From the NCBI GenBank assembly GCA_963971225.1, contig OZ020269.1, positions 108,013,486-108,077,485 on the forward strand: 64,000 nucleotides of DNA, in the 5' to 3' direction. The DNA comes from Melieria omissa. Lineage: Eukaryota > Arthropoda > Insecta > Diptera > Ulidiidae. The position numbers and the translations under genes were made by a program. The number at the start of each line of letters is the position of its first letter. Within the stretch, counting starts at the first letter, position 1. The notes beneath the pieces were generated by a model. The model ran no database searches, was not told the origin of the DNA, and worked only from the letters and a program-made list of their open reading frames with translations. Positions 1-11,269 of the stretch are shown one piece after another.

Positions 1-1420
1 CATTGGAATTGGTTGATTCTTGAACCCATAGAAGGTTACTAGACTATGAAATACCAAAAGAAATTGTCGTGGTGCCCAGCGCCCTAAAAGAGTAAATGTA
101 TTTTATATATTTTTAGAATTTTATATTTTATAATTTTTTGTATATTAATTTTTCATATTTTTAGTTTTCATATTTTGTTTAGTATTAATTATTCTATCTC
201 TTATTAACATTTATCATATTTAGACTTTGAAGACTCTTCTGCTATAAATAGTCGCATTTAGTTGAAAAAATAAAATCGATCTCAAATCATCAGTTTTTTT
301 ATTATATCCAAACCAAAAGAGTGTAAGAATAATGAAAATTATTTTTTTACAAACAAACTAGCAACAGTTTTTACTTTTCGAACCATGGAAATCTTAAAGG
401 TTCACAAAAGTTCATGTTGTCATATGACTAAAAAATAGCTAAAGAAATTCTGGTAGTGCCCAGCGCCCTAAAAGAGTAAATTTATTTTGTATTTTTATAA
501 TTTTATAAATAAAGTTTTTTATAATTATATTTATTTTTTTCATATTTTTATATTTTATATTTTTATAGTATTTTTTTTCTATTTCCGAGTAACTTTTAAC
601 ATAAATTTTCTTAAAAAAAAACTACTCTCGCAGTGTCGCTTTGAGTTAAAACAACGAAATCGAGCTCAGACATTATTATTTTTTGTTTCTTTATTTTTTT
701 GTTTTTTTATGAACAAACTAGTAACAATTTTGTTCTTGAAACCATAGTTTACAAAGTTCCATGTAGCTATATGACAACAAAATAGATGAAGGGTTTAAAT
801 CCTCGTGGTGCCCAGCGCCGTAAATGGTGAATATTTTTAATATTTTTTAATTTATAGTCTTCAATATTTTTAGTTATTTATTTTTTCATATTTTTACATT
901 TTATATTTTTGTAGCATTTATTGTTCTATCTTTTATTTCTTCTTGACTTTCTTTATAAAATCGTCTACTATTGTCGCTTTTAGTTGAAACAACAAAATCG
1001 AGCTCAAACATCACATTACCAAAACAAAGAGTGTAAGTATGGCAATAAATCTTTTTTATAAAAAACACGAGTAACAATTTGATTCTTGGAACTATAGAAG
1101 AGCCAATCGTTCATAAAGTTACATGTTTCCATATGCCAAAAAAAATAGCTAAAGTGTTTATATTGGAATCCTCGTGGTAAATATTTTTCATGCAATATTT
1201 GTATAACTTTTTATTTAATTTTTTAAATTTTTTTGTACTTTCAATTAAATTTTAACCTATCTATACTAACTTTTAAAAATTCCTCTCGCATTGTTGCTTT
1301 GAGTTGAAACATTAGAATCAAGTTTTTCTTGTTACATCCAAACAAAAGTCTGTGTAATGAAAAACAATATTTTGTTTATCAATTGTTTTTATTTTTGTTT
1401 TCAACAAACTAGCACAACTG
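1..1420. repeat. Degenerate tandem repeat, unit about 370 bp, about 3.7 copies
   Basis: The phrase GTGCCCAGCGCC recurs near 73, 455 and 808, and a decayed fourth copy (CCTCGTGG then AATATTTTTC) lies near 1172. Each is followed by T-rich sequence, then 'TTGAAACAACAAAATCGAG', then 'CAAACTAG..ACA', then 'ACCATAG..GTTCA'. Spacings are about 350-380 bp. The array runs off the left edge of the window, so its full copy number is unknown. Copies are clearly diverged, which suggests an old array. No coding potential is visible. Confidence 0.8.
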
Positions 1421-4060
1421 TATTTATTCGGAATACATTCCAACAATCAAGGGAGAACGTGTTTTTGAATAAAAACAAAATTGAAAATATGTTAAAACTG
1501 AACGCAGCCCAAAAAGCGCACAATTATCAAAAACGCTGAAATTGAAACATTAGCGCCGTAACGAGCTGCGAGTGAGAATGGAAATGCAAACAGCAACAAC
1601 AACAGTGAAATTGAAAGCCGATAGCGGTGGCGCAGAGCGGCAAATTATTTGTAGTCATGTTCTGGTTGGGTGGGTACACACACATCTGGCATTGTCGCCC
1701 ACTGTCGTTGCCGGCGCATTACGGAAATGTGCCGCGCACAATGACAACGTCAACAACAACAACAACAGCAACAAGAACAACAATCACAAAATTCAGCACG
1801 TTCAATGACATTTCGTCATTGGTCGCTTGTCGAATGTTGCGCTTCAGCTGTTTGACGAATTTCGGTTCGACTTTTTCGAAAGCCCTTTTTTGCTGCTTCA
1901 TTCTGTCGGTTGCGCAGCAACTTTTTCATTTGTTCTCTTTGTTTTTTTTTTGTATTGAAAATTTGGATGCTGCGTTGCTATAGTCATTCATTCGTTATTT
2001 TGGTCTTCTTTTTAACTTTTTCCCTCGACAACATTTTTCGCATTTTCCGCACATTCTGTCGCAATTCATTCAGTTTTGAATTACAGCAAAAATTCATTAG
2101 AAATTACAACGATACAACACACGCACACACACACACACACAGAGCACTTTCCCCTCATGCATTTGTGGCAAATGAAGTCGCCTGGCGTCGCAGTCGTCAG
2201 GGGGAGGGGGGCGGTTACGCCCAGATTCTTTGCTGGTGCGGCGAGTGTGATTATGATTGGACGTTTTTTGGGCACTTTGCGTAGTTCGGCAACATAATGC
2301 GTCATGCTCCGTCTCGCCCCTCGCGCTCTTTGACGCAACCAACCAGTGCGACCCCCTTTGTCGTTGTCGTTGTCTGCAAGTGTCAGTCGTTGTGTTCGAT
2401 GTGATTTGTGCGTGGAAACTGCATTTAATGACATTTGTCATTATTGCTTATTGTTAATGTGGTTGTTGTTGTTGCTGTTGCCGGCGACATGACTTTGTGA
2501 TTATGCGCTCAAATGAGATTAAAATTCGATTATTTTCAATTACTTTGCAACATGATTTGATTTTTCTTACAATTGTTGCATGTAATTTGTTGTTGTTGTT
2601 GTTTTGTTGTTAGTTTGCATGAGTGATTTTTCGTGCCGCTTTTCATTCGACTCGGATTCGTGGATAAGCGCGCAAGTCGTTTGCTGCCACGACTGGGGAA
2701 TATTCTTTCGCTTACAGTTGTTGTTGTTGTTGTTGTTGTTGCTTTATACAAATGCGTTCACAAAACTGTGGGGGTGCTCACTGTCGGCGTCAAAATTCTG
2801 CTGGAATATGGAAAAATGTTTGCCTAAACTGTTGAAACGCCAATTAAGTCTACAAGCAGCATTCAGTCAGTCAGTCTGTCAGTTTCATTGCGAGCAGTGT
2901 GAATGTCGCTAATGTTTCAAGTGCTGCCAGCGCGTCTCCATCGTTGCTTCTCGCTTCGCGCTGCATGAAAGCAATAATGCTTAAGATCGACTTAAGTGTG
3001 GAAAGTGAAGGCAACTTTTGCCGCTTCTTCTTCATTTTTTCCATCAGTGGAGGCGCTGACGATTATGGTTGCGGCTTAAATTTCTCGTCGTTTTCCTGCT
3101 ATTACACTTTTTTTCAGGCGCTGCTCTGTGGGAATTTTCCTTCTTACTGGCAGACACTCTTCATAAGCCTTTCTGTGCCGCGCGCGTTGATGGACAAATT
3201 GATTTCCATTTCAAGGGCTTCGAATCGAATTTCATGTAAAAGCGAAGAATTTATAATTATTCCCATAAAAGAGTAAGAAAACTACAATCAATGCCTATTT
3301 CTCTTCTTCTTCATCGTCTGGGCAATTACAGCCATGTGATATGTGCGAGTAGGGTTTACACCCTCCAACAATGTGGTGCGAGCACATAAGTAACATAAGT
3401 GAAGAATGATTGCAGCCAATAATACTTGACACTACGTGTCAAAGTCAAATCAAAAAATGTGTCTACCTCATTAAGAAGAAAGTGAGGTTAAATTATGAGC
3501 ATGAATTGTGTGTGTGTTCCGTCCCTGTCTTTGCAGCTACGAAAGAATCACTTGCACAGAAGTGAAGGGGCGTCCAGCTGCTTGCAGGATTTGAAAAATT
3601 GACATCGAGTGTGTTTGTGCGAATGTTTGTGTGCGTGGCTGCATGAATTAATTATATTTGACCTTTGAATATGAAATGCAAATAGACAGTGGAACGAGAA
3701 GCTTTCGTTTTCCTCGAGTCAGAGCGCCGCAGCTGAAGGATCAACAAAATATATGCGAAGAAAATGTTAGGGAAGACAACGAAAGCATGAGGAGTCGCAA
3801 GCACAGCGGCAACAGCAACAGCAACAAAGGAGCGCTGCAGGATAATAGAAGATGATTAAGCCATTTTCATGCATACGAAAACAGGCTCTAAGGACTGTCG
3901 CTCTGTAATTGGGCGTGCAGTGCTGGAAAATTGCCCGGGATGGTAGAAGGGGCGCGTCCACTTTGCACTACAGCGCTGTGGCACAACAAACAAAGTGGGT
4001 CCTGTTGCCCAGAAAGAGGAGCAGCAAATGAAAGTAAGTCAGTGCCTTGGTGGGGCTTTA
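1421..4060. other. Non-coding block of mixed composition with CAA/GTT and CA repeats
   Basis: This stretch has higher complexity than its flanks. It holds CAA triplets (about 1750-1785), a CA run (about 2118-2142), GTT triplets (about 2460-2480, 2588-2605, 2715-2742) and further CAG/CAA runs near 3820. Open frames on both strands are short and low-complexity, have no family resemblance and lack paired splice signals. One GTAAGT at about 4034 follows an ATGAAA but nothing else supports an exon. It could be intron or regulatory DNA; no function can be assigned. Confidence 0.5.
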
Positions 4061-4779
4061 ATATTTTTGAAATTAAATTAAATTAAATTCTGTTTAAAAT
4101 CTTCACAATCACAACTTCACATTTACCATTCTTTTTATTTTATTTTGTTAAATTTTTTTGAAAGTTTTGTTATGGTTTCATTATAATTATTTATTATAAT
4201 TTTTTTTGTTTTGTTTTTCGTATTATTTTTCTCTTTTAAAATGTTTTAATGCATTAAAGCTTTTACTGGAAAATAAATATTTCAAAAGCAACACAGTAAT
4301 GCTTTAATAATAATTTTTTTTACTGCATTCGCAGCATTAACGACGCAGAGAAATAAAAAAGCGCAGCACAAACCTGTGAGACATTTTCTTTTTTGCCATT
4401 TTCCAGCACAATTTTCTCATTATATTTTCATGTCGTGTTACACTCGTAGCGTGAATTGGCATAACGGTAAAATAAGCTTATCACAACGAAAGAAAAAGTG
4501 AACACGCTTCTCAGAACTAAGGTGGAGCGCCTTGTAGTGGTTGTTCAAATGATGAAACAAATTTCTCATTTGCAACTTCTCAAGTTACTTAAAATTACAC
4601 CAGCAATATTATAAACATTTTTATATATTTTCAGTATTTTATATAGTTTCAATTGTGTATAATTCAGTATTCAAGTTAATGTTGGTGGGCCCAGGTTTGA
4701 ATGTTCTGTTTCAGGTCTATTTTATCGAAACCCAACATGGGATCAGGTCCCATGAATTGGCAGAAGTGTAAAGTTTCAT

Positions 4780-5265
4780 CAAAAAATACTAAAAGAGTCA
4801 TGAGCTAAGAGAATGTTTTTGTAATTTCCAAAAATGTTGTTCACTGGTTTTTAGGTGAAAATGAAAATGAAGATTTCGAAGAAGCATTCGTCTGAATACG
4901 AAGAAAAATGTATAGTTTTCACTAGGAGCTAATGTCAAGTGTTATCAAGAACACTTAAGAACAGGTTTTTCTATTTTCAAACAATTATTTTCACTGCTTT
5001 CTAAGTAGAAATAAAGCAACGCTTGCAAAAGTGCAAACAAACTTTCATCCGAATAATAACAGATGTGTGTTTTCATTGAAAAGTAATGCATAGTTTTATC
5101 AGAAAAAATATGTGAGTTACATAATATGTTGTTACACATATTATGTACATCACAAAGAAGTTATACGTTTTAATTTTTCCAACTGTATTCTTAGTAGAAA
5201 TAGAGCAAACCCAAAGCCAGAAATGCCAAGTTTTCATTCAAATGTAACATGAAACCTCGGCGACA
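4780..5265. repeat. Strongly diverged tandem repeat, unit about 180 bp
   Basis: Three blocks share the order 'TTTTCACTG.TTTCTAAGTAGAAAT.AAGCAA', '..CATTCGTCTGAATA / CATCCGAATAATA', 'TTTTCATTG / TTTTCACTAG' and 'TATAGTTTT'. Equivalent points lie near 4838, 4988 and 5176. A palindrome around 5117-5148 (ACATAATATG...CATATTATGT) sits in the last part. Confidence 0.45.
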
Positions 5266-5279
5266 AGTTTCTAGCAGCT

Positions 5280-6780
5280 ACAGATATATATATTTTTTTT
5301 TTTTTAATTGAATTTTTTTCTTTATTATTTTTCTATTTTTTCTATTTTATTTTTTCTTTTTATTTTTGATTTGAAATGTTTTCTTACTTTATTTTCTATT
5401 TCTATTTCAATTTTAATTTTTTCTTTTATTTCTTATTTAAATTGTTTAATGTATTTTTTTTTGTTCCTTACATTTTTATTTGTTTATTTCCTTTTTAGTT
5501 TGCTAAATTTATTGTAATTTTTTTCTTTTAATTTTCATTTGTGAATTTTTAAAATTTTCCATTTGTATTTTCTTCTTCAATTTTTTTCATTTTCTATAAA
5601 AAATTGTTCTCAGTTAGTTCAAAATATTTAAAATATTCTTATTTTAAAAAACTTAAATTTATGTATTTCGCTTTAAATTTTGTTTTTTCACAATTTGTTT
5701 TCACTTAATTTCTGTATTTTTAAGTGAATTTGAATGAATTTTTAATTTTATTTATTTCATTTTAATATTTTTTTTTTATTTAAAAATTTTTTTCACTATG
5801 TTGCATTTTTTTAATTTAAATTTTCTATCATATTTTTGCTTTTTATTTTATTTTTGAATTTAACTTTTTTTGAAAAGTGTTTAAAATGTATTAAAATTTT
5901 TTTTATTCTAATTTTTTCATTTCTTTACTTCATTTTAATTTTTTTACTAAAACTGTTTTTATTTAATTTTTCTTAATTTTTAAATTTCAATTTTTAAATT
6001 TTAATGTTTGTTAAGTATGTTTACTTCTTTATTGTATTTTATTTCATTTTATTTTATTTTATTTTATTTTATTTTATTTTATTTTATTTTATTTTATTTT
6101 ATTTTATTTTATTTTATTTTATTTTATTTTATTTTATTTTATTTTATTTTATTTTATTTTATTTTATTTTATTTTATTTTATTTTATTTTATTTTATTTC
6201 ATTTTATTTTATTTTATTTTATTTTATTTTATTTTATTTTATTTTCTTCTTAATTTTAATATTTTTATATTCTTTTGTTGAAAAATTTCCTCAATGTATT
6301 TAAAACTTCATAATTATTCTTATTTTTTTCTTTATTCTTATTCAATTTTTTTATGTTAATTTTGTTTAATTATAATTTTTTTATAACTTAATATTATTGA
6401 AATTTATTATTTTGTTTTTTAATTATAATTTTTTTGTATTTCCTATTAAAATATGAAAAATATGTTCTTCTTCTTATTCTTTTATTAAAATTTTTTTTAT
6501 TCTAATTATTCAATTTTAATTTTATTTATTCCATTTAAAACATATATTATTCAATATTTGTTTTCACTTAATTTTTATTTGAATTTGAATTTTTAAGTGT
6601 TTACTTTTTTATTTGCTTGTTTAATGTTTAATTTATTTGTTTTTTCTATTGAACAATGCTCAGAATTTTTTGGTAAAATGTTTTAATTATTCTTATTTAT
6701 AAATTTGTAATTTCATTTCTTCCATTAAAAATTTTTTTATTTATATTTGTTTTCACGGTTTCTCAATTTGTATTCTTAAC
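5280..6780. other. T-rich low-complexity region
   Basis: About 1.5 kb dominated by runs of T separated by single A, C or G on the plus strand. It contains the pentanucleotide array annotated separately. Open frames here encode only F/Y/I/L-rich strings imposed by composition and are not genes. Confidence 0.85.
6031..6245. repeat. (ATTTT)n microsatellite, about 43 units
   Basis: A nearly perfect pentanucleotide array with only a few substitutions (for example ATTTC at about 6196). All reading frames of the plus strand translate as repeating F-I-L-F-Y. It has the same motif as the much longer array at 40161-41443. Confidence 0.97.
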
Positions 6781-6789
6781 AACATTTTT

Positions 6790-7796
6790 CATTAGAAGCC
6801 AAACAGTTAAGTAATAATAAAAAAGTTTCAAATTTGCATTTAAAAAAATCTCGCAGGTCAAAGAAATTCTTGCAATAAATTAACATTTCAGCTTGGGGCC
6901 ATTTTTCAGGTGTTACAGCCCCGCCCCCCATAGGCCTGCAATGCTGTTTACAGCACGTGCGTGTTGCCGTAACAGCAGCAGCAACAACAACAACATGAAC
7001 ATAAACCACACTCAGCCAGCGTTTTGAATATTCATTAAGCTGCCAAAAGCAAAAAACAAAACACGGCCACAATTGCATGTTCACATCATAAGCTGAAAGC
7101 ATTAAATTGAAATTGAAATGCAGCCAAAGCGTGCGGCACAAGCAAAGCACAAAGAAACCAAAATAACAACGACAAGGAAAACGAAATGCAGCGCCGGCGT
7201 CGTTTCGTTGTCGTTGTCAATCACGAGCACATTTACAGCTCTAATGTTGCATGTTCAAGTGACATTTACGTGTAATGCGAAAATCATGCAAAGCACAACA
7301 GACAGACCGACACGCCGGCCGCCGAATGCACTTCGGCGAATTCAACTCAATTAGACGTCAGGCGCTGACGCTGTCTATGCACCTGTGCCAAAGTGTTCTT
7401 GTGTGTGTTTTTGTGTGTGAGTGTGTGTGTGTGTGTTCTGCGTTTGTGCGCTTCAAGTGTTTGCATTTTTATTTGCGCTGCCAATTGCCATTAGCTGATA
7501 TTAGTGCGATTTAAATAATGTTTTACGAGCGCCGCTGCCGGCAAATATGAGTGCTTGGCGCTCGCTCATTTCACATAATTGAAGTTTAATTTTTGCCATT
7601 TGACGACCGTTTCGGGCCGTTGTCGGGCAATCGGCGAATCGTAAAGTGGCCAACAACTCGTTCAAATAAATTTTAGCATTGCATTTTATGGCTTTTTATG
7701 GTTGCAATGCCGAAGCAGTAGAAATTGTTTTGACACTATTTCAACGCGCTCAAGTGGGCGACGGCACGACAAACAGTGGCGCAATGAAATTGTGAA
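6790..7796. other. Non-coding block with CAA/CAG and TG repeats
   Basis: Mixed-complexity DNA with CAG/CAA triplets (about 6975-6995) and a TG-rich run (about 7401-7437). No open frame on either strand resembles a protein family. It may be regulatory or intronic; I see nothing more specific. Confidence 0.5.
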
Positions 7797-7917
7797 AAGC
7801 ATTTGGGGGAAGTTGGAGTTGGAGCTTGCAAAGAGAAAGGATAGCGAATGGGTAAAGATGCATTTGGGGGGAAGTTGCAGTTGGAATTGGCAAGGAGACA
7901 GGATAGCGAATGGCAAA
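7797..7917. repeat. Two-copy minisatellite, unit about 61 bp
   Basis: 'GCATTTGGGGGAAGTTGGAG' at 7799 and its variant at 7860 are each followed by 'TTGGCAA/TTGCAAAGGAGA..GGATAGCGAATGG'. It is a simple tandem duplication with several substitutions. Confidence 0.85.
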
Positions 7918-8159
7918 GAAGGAAAGAAGACTGGTGGCAAATAAGAGGCAATGACTGCAAGCAGAATTCAAACAAGGAGTGGAGGACTGGAACCAAAGAT
8001 AATACAAAACTGTATTATATTGTATTATCTATGCTGGAACAAAGAAGCAGACTTGTGAAAAGTGAAGAGCGGAAATTAGGACTGAACGAATCATTCTGTT
8101 TTTCTTAAGAAGTTAAATTAAACTTGTGATTCAAATTTAATTTTAATTCATGTTGTGAA

Positions 8160-9125
8160 TTTCAAGTGTTTAGTTTCAAATTTGATCAAATATATATTAA
8201 AATGTTTTAAATAAAAAATTAATTAAATAATTTTTCACTTTTTACTTGATGAAAGTTGAGTATTGAGAGGTCTGAAAAGTTTCCAATTTTAATGTAAATT
8301 TGATCAAATATATATTGAAATTTTTTAAATAAAAAATTTATGAAATAATTTTCACTTTTTAATCATTGAAAGATGAGTATTGAGAGGTCTGAAAAATTTC
8401 CAATTTTAATTTATATTCGATAAAATTATATGGAAATTTTTTAAATAAAAAGTTTACTAAATAATTTTCACTTTTTACTTGATGAAAGTTAAATATTGAG
8501 AGGTCTGAATAGTTTCCAATTTCAATTTAAATTTGATCAAATATATATTGAAATTTTTTATATAAAAAATTCATGAAATAATTTTCACTTTGTACTTGAT
8601 GAAAGTTGAGCATTGAGAGGTCTGAAAAGTTTCCAATTTCAATTTAAATTTGATCAAATATATGTTGAAAATTTTTAAATAAACAATTAGTTAAATAATT
8701 TTTCACTTTTTACTTGACGAAAGTTGAGTATTAAGAGGTCTGAAAAGTTTCAAATTTCAATTTAAATTTGATCAAATATAGGTATATTGAAATTTTTTAA
8801 ATAAAAAATTAATTAAATTATTTCCACTTTTTACTCATTGAAAATTGAGCATTGAGAGGTCTGAAAAGTTTCAAATTTCAATTTAAATTTGATCAAATAT
8901 ATATTGAAATTTTTTATATAAAAAATTTATGAAATAATTTTCACTTTTTACTTGATGAAAGTTGAGCATTGAGCGGTCTGAAAAGTTTCCAATTTCAATT
9001 TAAATTTGATCAAATATATATTGAAATTTTTTAAATAAAAAATTAATTACATAATTTTTCACTTTTTACTTGATGAAAGTTGAGTATTGAGAGGTCTGAA
9101 AAGTTTCCAATTTCAATCTAAAGAT
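8160..9125. repeat. Tandem array, unit about 117 bp, eight copies
   Basis: The core GAGAGGTCTGAA recurs near 8266, 8381, 8499, 8616, 8737, 8855, 8972 (variant GAGCGGTCTGAA) and 9090. Each is followed by 'AAGTTTCCAATTTCAATTTA', 'AATTTGATCAAATATATATT', an A/T tract and 'TTTTCACTTTTTACTTGATG'. Copies are mostly alike, so the array looks younger than the others nearby. The palindrome TTTGATCAAA occurs in most units. No coding potential. Confidence 0.95.
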
Positions 9126-9284
9126 ATCAGCACTTGCCAAGAAAAGTTAGGGAATCTTTTTGCGCCTTTTTAAAAGGTATTCACCAAAATTTCAGACGTT
9201 TTGGAAACCCAGTTATTGTTTGACAATGATTTTAGTCAGTTGAAGTGAGTGTTTTTTGTTGTTTGTAAAAATTTAAAAAATCGA

Positions 9285-9605
9285 GCAATGGTTATAAAAA
9301 TATTTCTTCTATATAAAAAAGTTGTTTAACTTAAATTGGATTTAATATTCTCAGTTTTGTTTAAGTTTTTAGAATTTTTCTAAGCTAATAATAGAAATAC
9401 ATTTTTTTAATGTAATAATGGAAAAACTAAAGCAATGAATAGTCATTAAAAATTTTTCTATATACATAAAAGTTCCGGGAACTCAAATTGGATTTAATAT
9501 TCTCAGTTTGGTTACATTTTTAAGAATTTTTTCAAACTTACAACTAATAATAGACAAAAATTTTAAGAACAACTGCCTTTTATCTTTTTTTGGTTGTAAA
9601 CTTTT
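9285..9605. repeat. Two-copy tandem repeat, unit about 153 bp
   Basis: 'AACTTAAATTGGATTTAATA' near 9328 and the near-identical string near 9481 are each followed by 'TTCTCAGTTT', 'TTTTTAAGAATTTTT' and 'AACTAATAATAGA'. Both are preceded by 'TTTTTCTATATA..TAAAA'. Confidence 0.8.
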
Positions 9606-9877
9606 CAGACCATTGAAGTTATGGTATGTTCCTTTCATAAGTGACACAAACAGATTTTCTACGTTTTGTTGGCAAGTGCTGCCATCCTCGTCTCATAAAA
9701 TTTTCAATATCAATTCATTTCAGTTTTCTAATAAAACTTTGAAATCTTTGAAACTTTTGTATTTTTCATACAAATTTTTAGATCTTTATGAATTAAATAG
9801 AAAATAAAATTTGAAAAATTATAGAATTTAAATTATCTCAGAAAATTTGGATATATAATATTTTTGTATTTTTCATA

Positions 9878-10619
9878 TCAGGTGTACAACTTTGCTTCCG
9901 CCGTTTTCCGATAGGTGGCTGTACCGGCTGAGGCTGGTTGAAATACATAGATGGTAATGCCTTTAAAGTGAGTGTGGACAGTGCCTAACGAATTGTCATC
10001 GCCGTTTCAGTGACAGTTGTTCTTGTTTTCGTATTATTCACGCTCGAAAATGTCCGTTTATGTGCCCAATTCTCGCCATTTGCGGGAAGTTTTACTTTTC
10101 TGTTACAATTCGAAAAAAAAATGCAGCTGAAGCGCATCGAATGCTCTCAGAAACTTACGGTGATGCTGCTCTGAGTGAAAGAACGTGTCGGGAGTGGTTT
10201 CAACGTTTTAAAAATGGAAGAGCGACATGACAAAGTCATCCTCCAACACGACAATGCTCGGCCTCACGTCGCAAAAGTGGTCAAAAAGTACCTGGAAACG
10301 CTGAAATGGGAAGTCTTGCCCCACCCGCCGTATTCCCCAGATGTCGCCCCTTCTGACTTCCACCTATTCCGTTCGATGGCACACGGCCTGGCAGATCAAC
10401 ATTTTCAATCCTTCGAAGAATTGGAAAAATGGATTGCTTCATGGATAGCGTCAAAAGAGGACTCCTTTTTTCGAGCCGGGATCCGAAAATTGCCGGAAAG
10501 ATGGGAGAAAGTTGTCGCTAGCGACGGACAATACTTTGAATAATACATCTGTAAGCACTTTTTCGCAATAAAGCTTTTAATTTTGAAAAAAAACGGCGGA
10601 AGCAAAGTTGTACACCTGA
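9878..10619 (+). mobile_element. mariner transposon, internally deleted, with intact termini
   Basis: The ends are perfect 30-bp inverted repeats beginning TCAGGTGTACAACTTTGC (9878) with the complement ending at 10619. They are flanked by the TA duplications expected of Tc1/mariner (9876-9877, 10620-10621). The terminal sequence resembles that of the mauritiana/Mos1-type group (recall of family termini, not a search). At 742 bp it is about 540 bp shorter than a complete mariner of roughly 1.3 kb. With its termini intact it could in principle be mobilised in trans, but it cannot encode transposase. Confidence 0.95.
10050..10543 (+). pseudogene. mariner transposase remnant (N- and C-terminal parts only)
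   Basis: Translation from the ATG at 10050 gives the transposase N-terminus (MSVYVPNSRHLREVLLF). A run of nine A near 10113-10121 carries one base too many and shifts the frame. The first helix-turn-helix part then continues (AAEAHRML, CREWFQRFKNG) until about 10219. There it joins directly to the C-terminal third, which has HDNARPH with the second catalytic Asp and APSDFHLF with the third Asp. The spacing between these is that of the DD34D class. The region with the first catalytic Asp is missing, and the junction is out of frame with the N-terminus. The gene is therefore inactive for three independent reasons. Confidence 0.93.
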
Positions 10620-10683
10620 TACATATTTTAAAAACTCTATGAATTAAGTAGAAAATTAAATTTGTTAAAAAAGACGCACTCAC

Positions 10684-11010
10684 CTTCATCTGCCGTGGCC
10701 GGATGCTGTTCGCCCTGCACGAAACGAAAAACGAAACCCACAATTAACAGCGCCAGACCTACGATTCGCTGGCGCCCACACATTTCTGATAATTTCGCAC
10801 TTTTCACTTTCATTCGAGAGAAAATAATCACTTTGCTGTGTATTACAGTTTGACACACATTAGCAAACGTTGCAGGTACACAATTTTTGTAATTACTTTT
10901 TTTGTAATTCAATTGTTTTAATCTTCACTAAATTGTTTTTGTACTCTTTGCAGAATTTGAAGATACTTAGTTTTATTGAAAACAGTTGTCAGTGGTGCTG
11001 AGACATTGTG
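10684..11010 (-). CDS. Candidate host exon encoding a signal peptide (first coding exon of an unidentified secreted or membrane protein)
   Basis: Read on the minus strand, a strong acceptor (pyrimidine tract ending TTTTTCAG, boundary at 11010/11011) and a strong donor (GATGAAG|GTGAGT, boundary at 10684/10683) bound a 327-nt exon. In-frame ATGs lie at 10813 (MKVKSAKLSE...) and 10783 (MCGRQRIVG...). The second has the better -3 context and starts a textbook signal peptide: a basic n-region, a hydrophobic core LALLIVGFVF, and a likely cleavage near FVQG/EQ. The coding part from 10783 is 100 nt, so the intron is in phase 1. About 200 nt upstream would be 5'UTR, including a very short upstream ORF at 11006. 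The next exon should lie at lower coordinates and is not recognisable here. I do not know the gene. An alternative is chance coincidence of splice-like sites with a hydrophobic frame. Confidence 0.5.
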
Positions 11011-11269
11011 CTGAAAAAGAGAAGAGCAAAAAGTATTTTTTGTTATTATAGAAAATTATTAAATAGATATGAATTTATTTAGTTTTATTTCTAAAAACGT
11101 ATTAATAATGCCAACAATTTTCAATTGTATTCCACAAACATTTAAAAATTCGCATATCCTTTTAAATAATACAAACTGTTTTACAATTTTATCCCATTTT
11201 TCAAGACACTTCAATCCCTACTAACCAATTAAAATCGACAGCGCACAAACTTCTCAACTTAAGAGCCAA

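Larger units (their letters stand above)
9780..10680. repeat. Short duplicated unit split by the mariner insertion
   Basis: 'TATTTTTCATACAAATTTTT' then 'AGATCTTTATGAATTAAATAGAAAAT' at about 9757-9815 is repeated as 'TATTTTTCATA' (ending 9877) and 'CATATTTTAAAAACTCTATGAATTAAGTAGAAAAT' (from 10622). The mariner sits between the halves of the second copy. Confidence 0.7.

Noticed and set aside
2081..2441. Overlapping minus-strand frames of 114-117 codons
   Set aside because: Two frames overlap each other and end in a CA repeat read as C-V-C-V; neither has domain features or splice support.
4015..4040. ATGAAA|GTAAGT, a possible donor
   Set aside because: No open frame or acceptor upstream; a single six-base match is expected often by chance.
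6004..6303. Open frames of F/I/L/Y repeats
   Set aside because: They are translations of the (ATTTT)n microsatellite; the stop-free frames follow from the unit and have no independent support.
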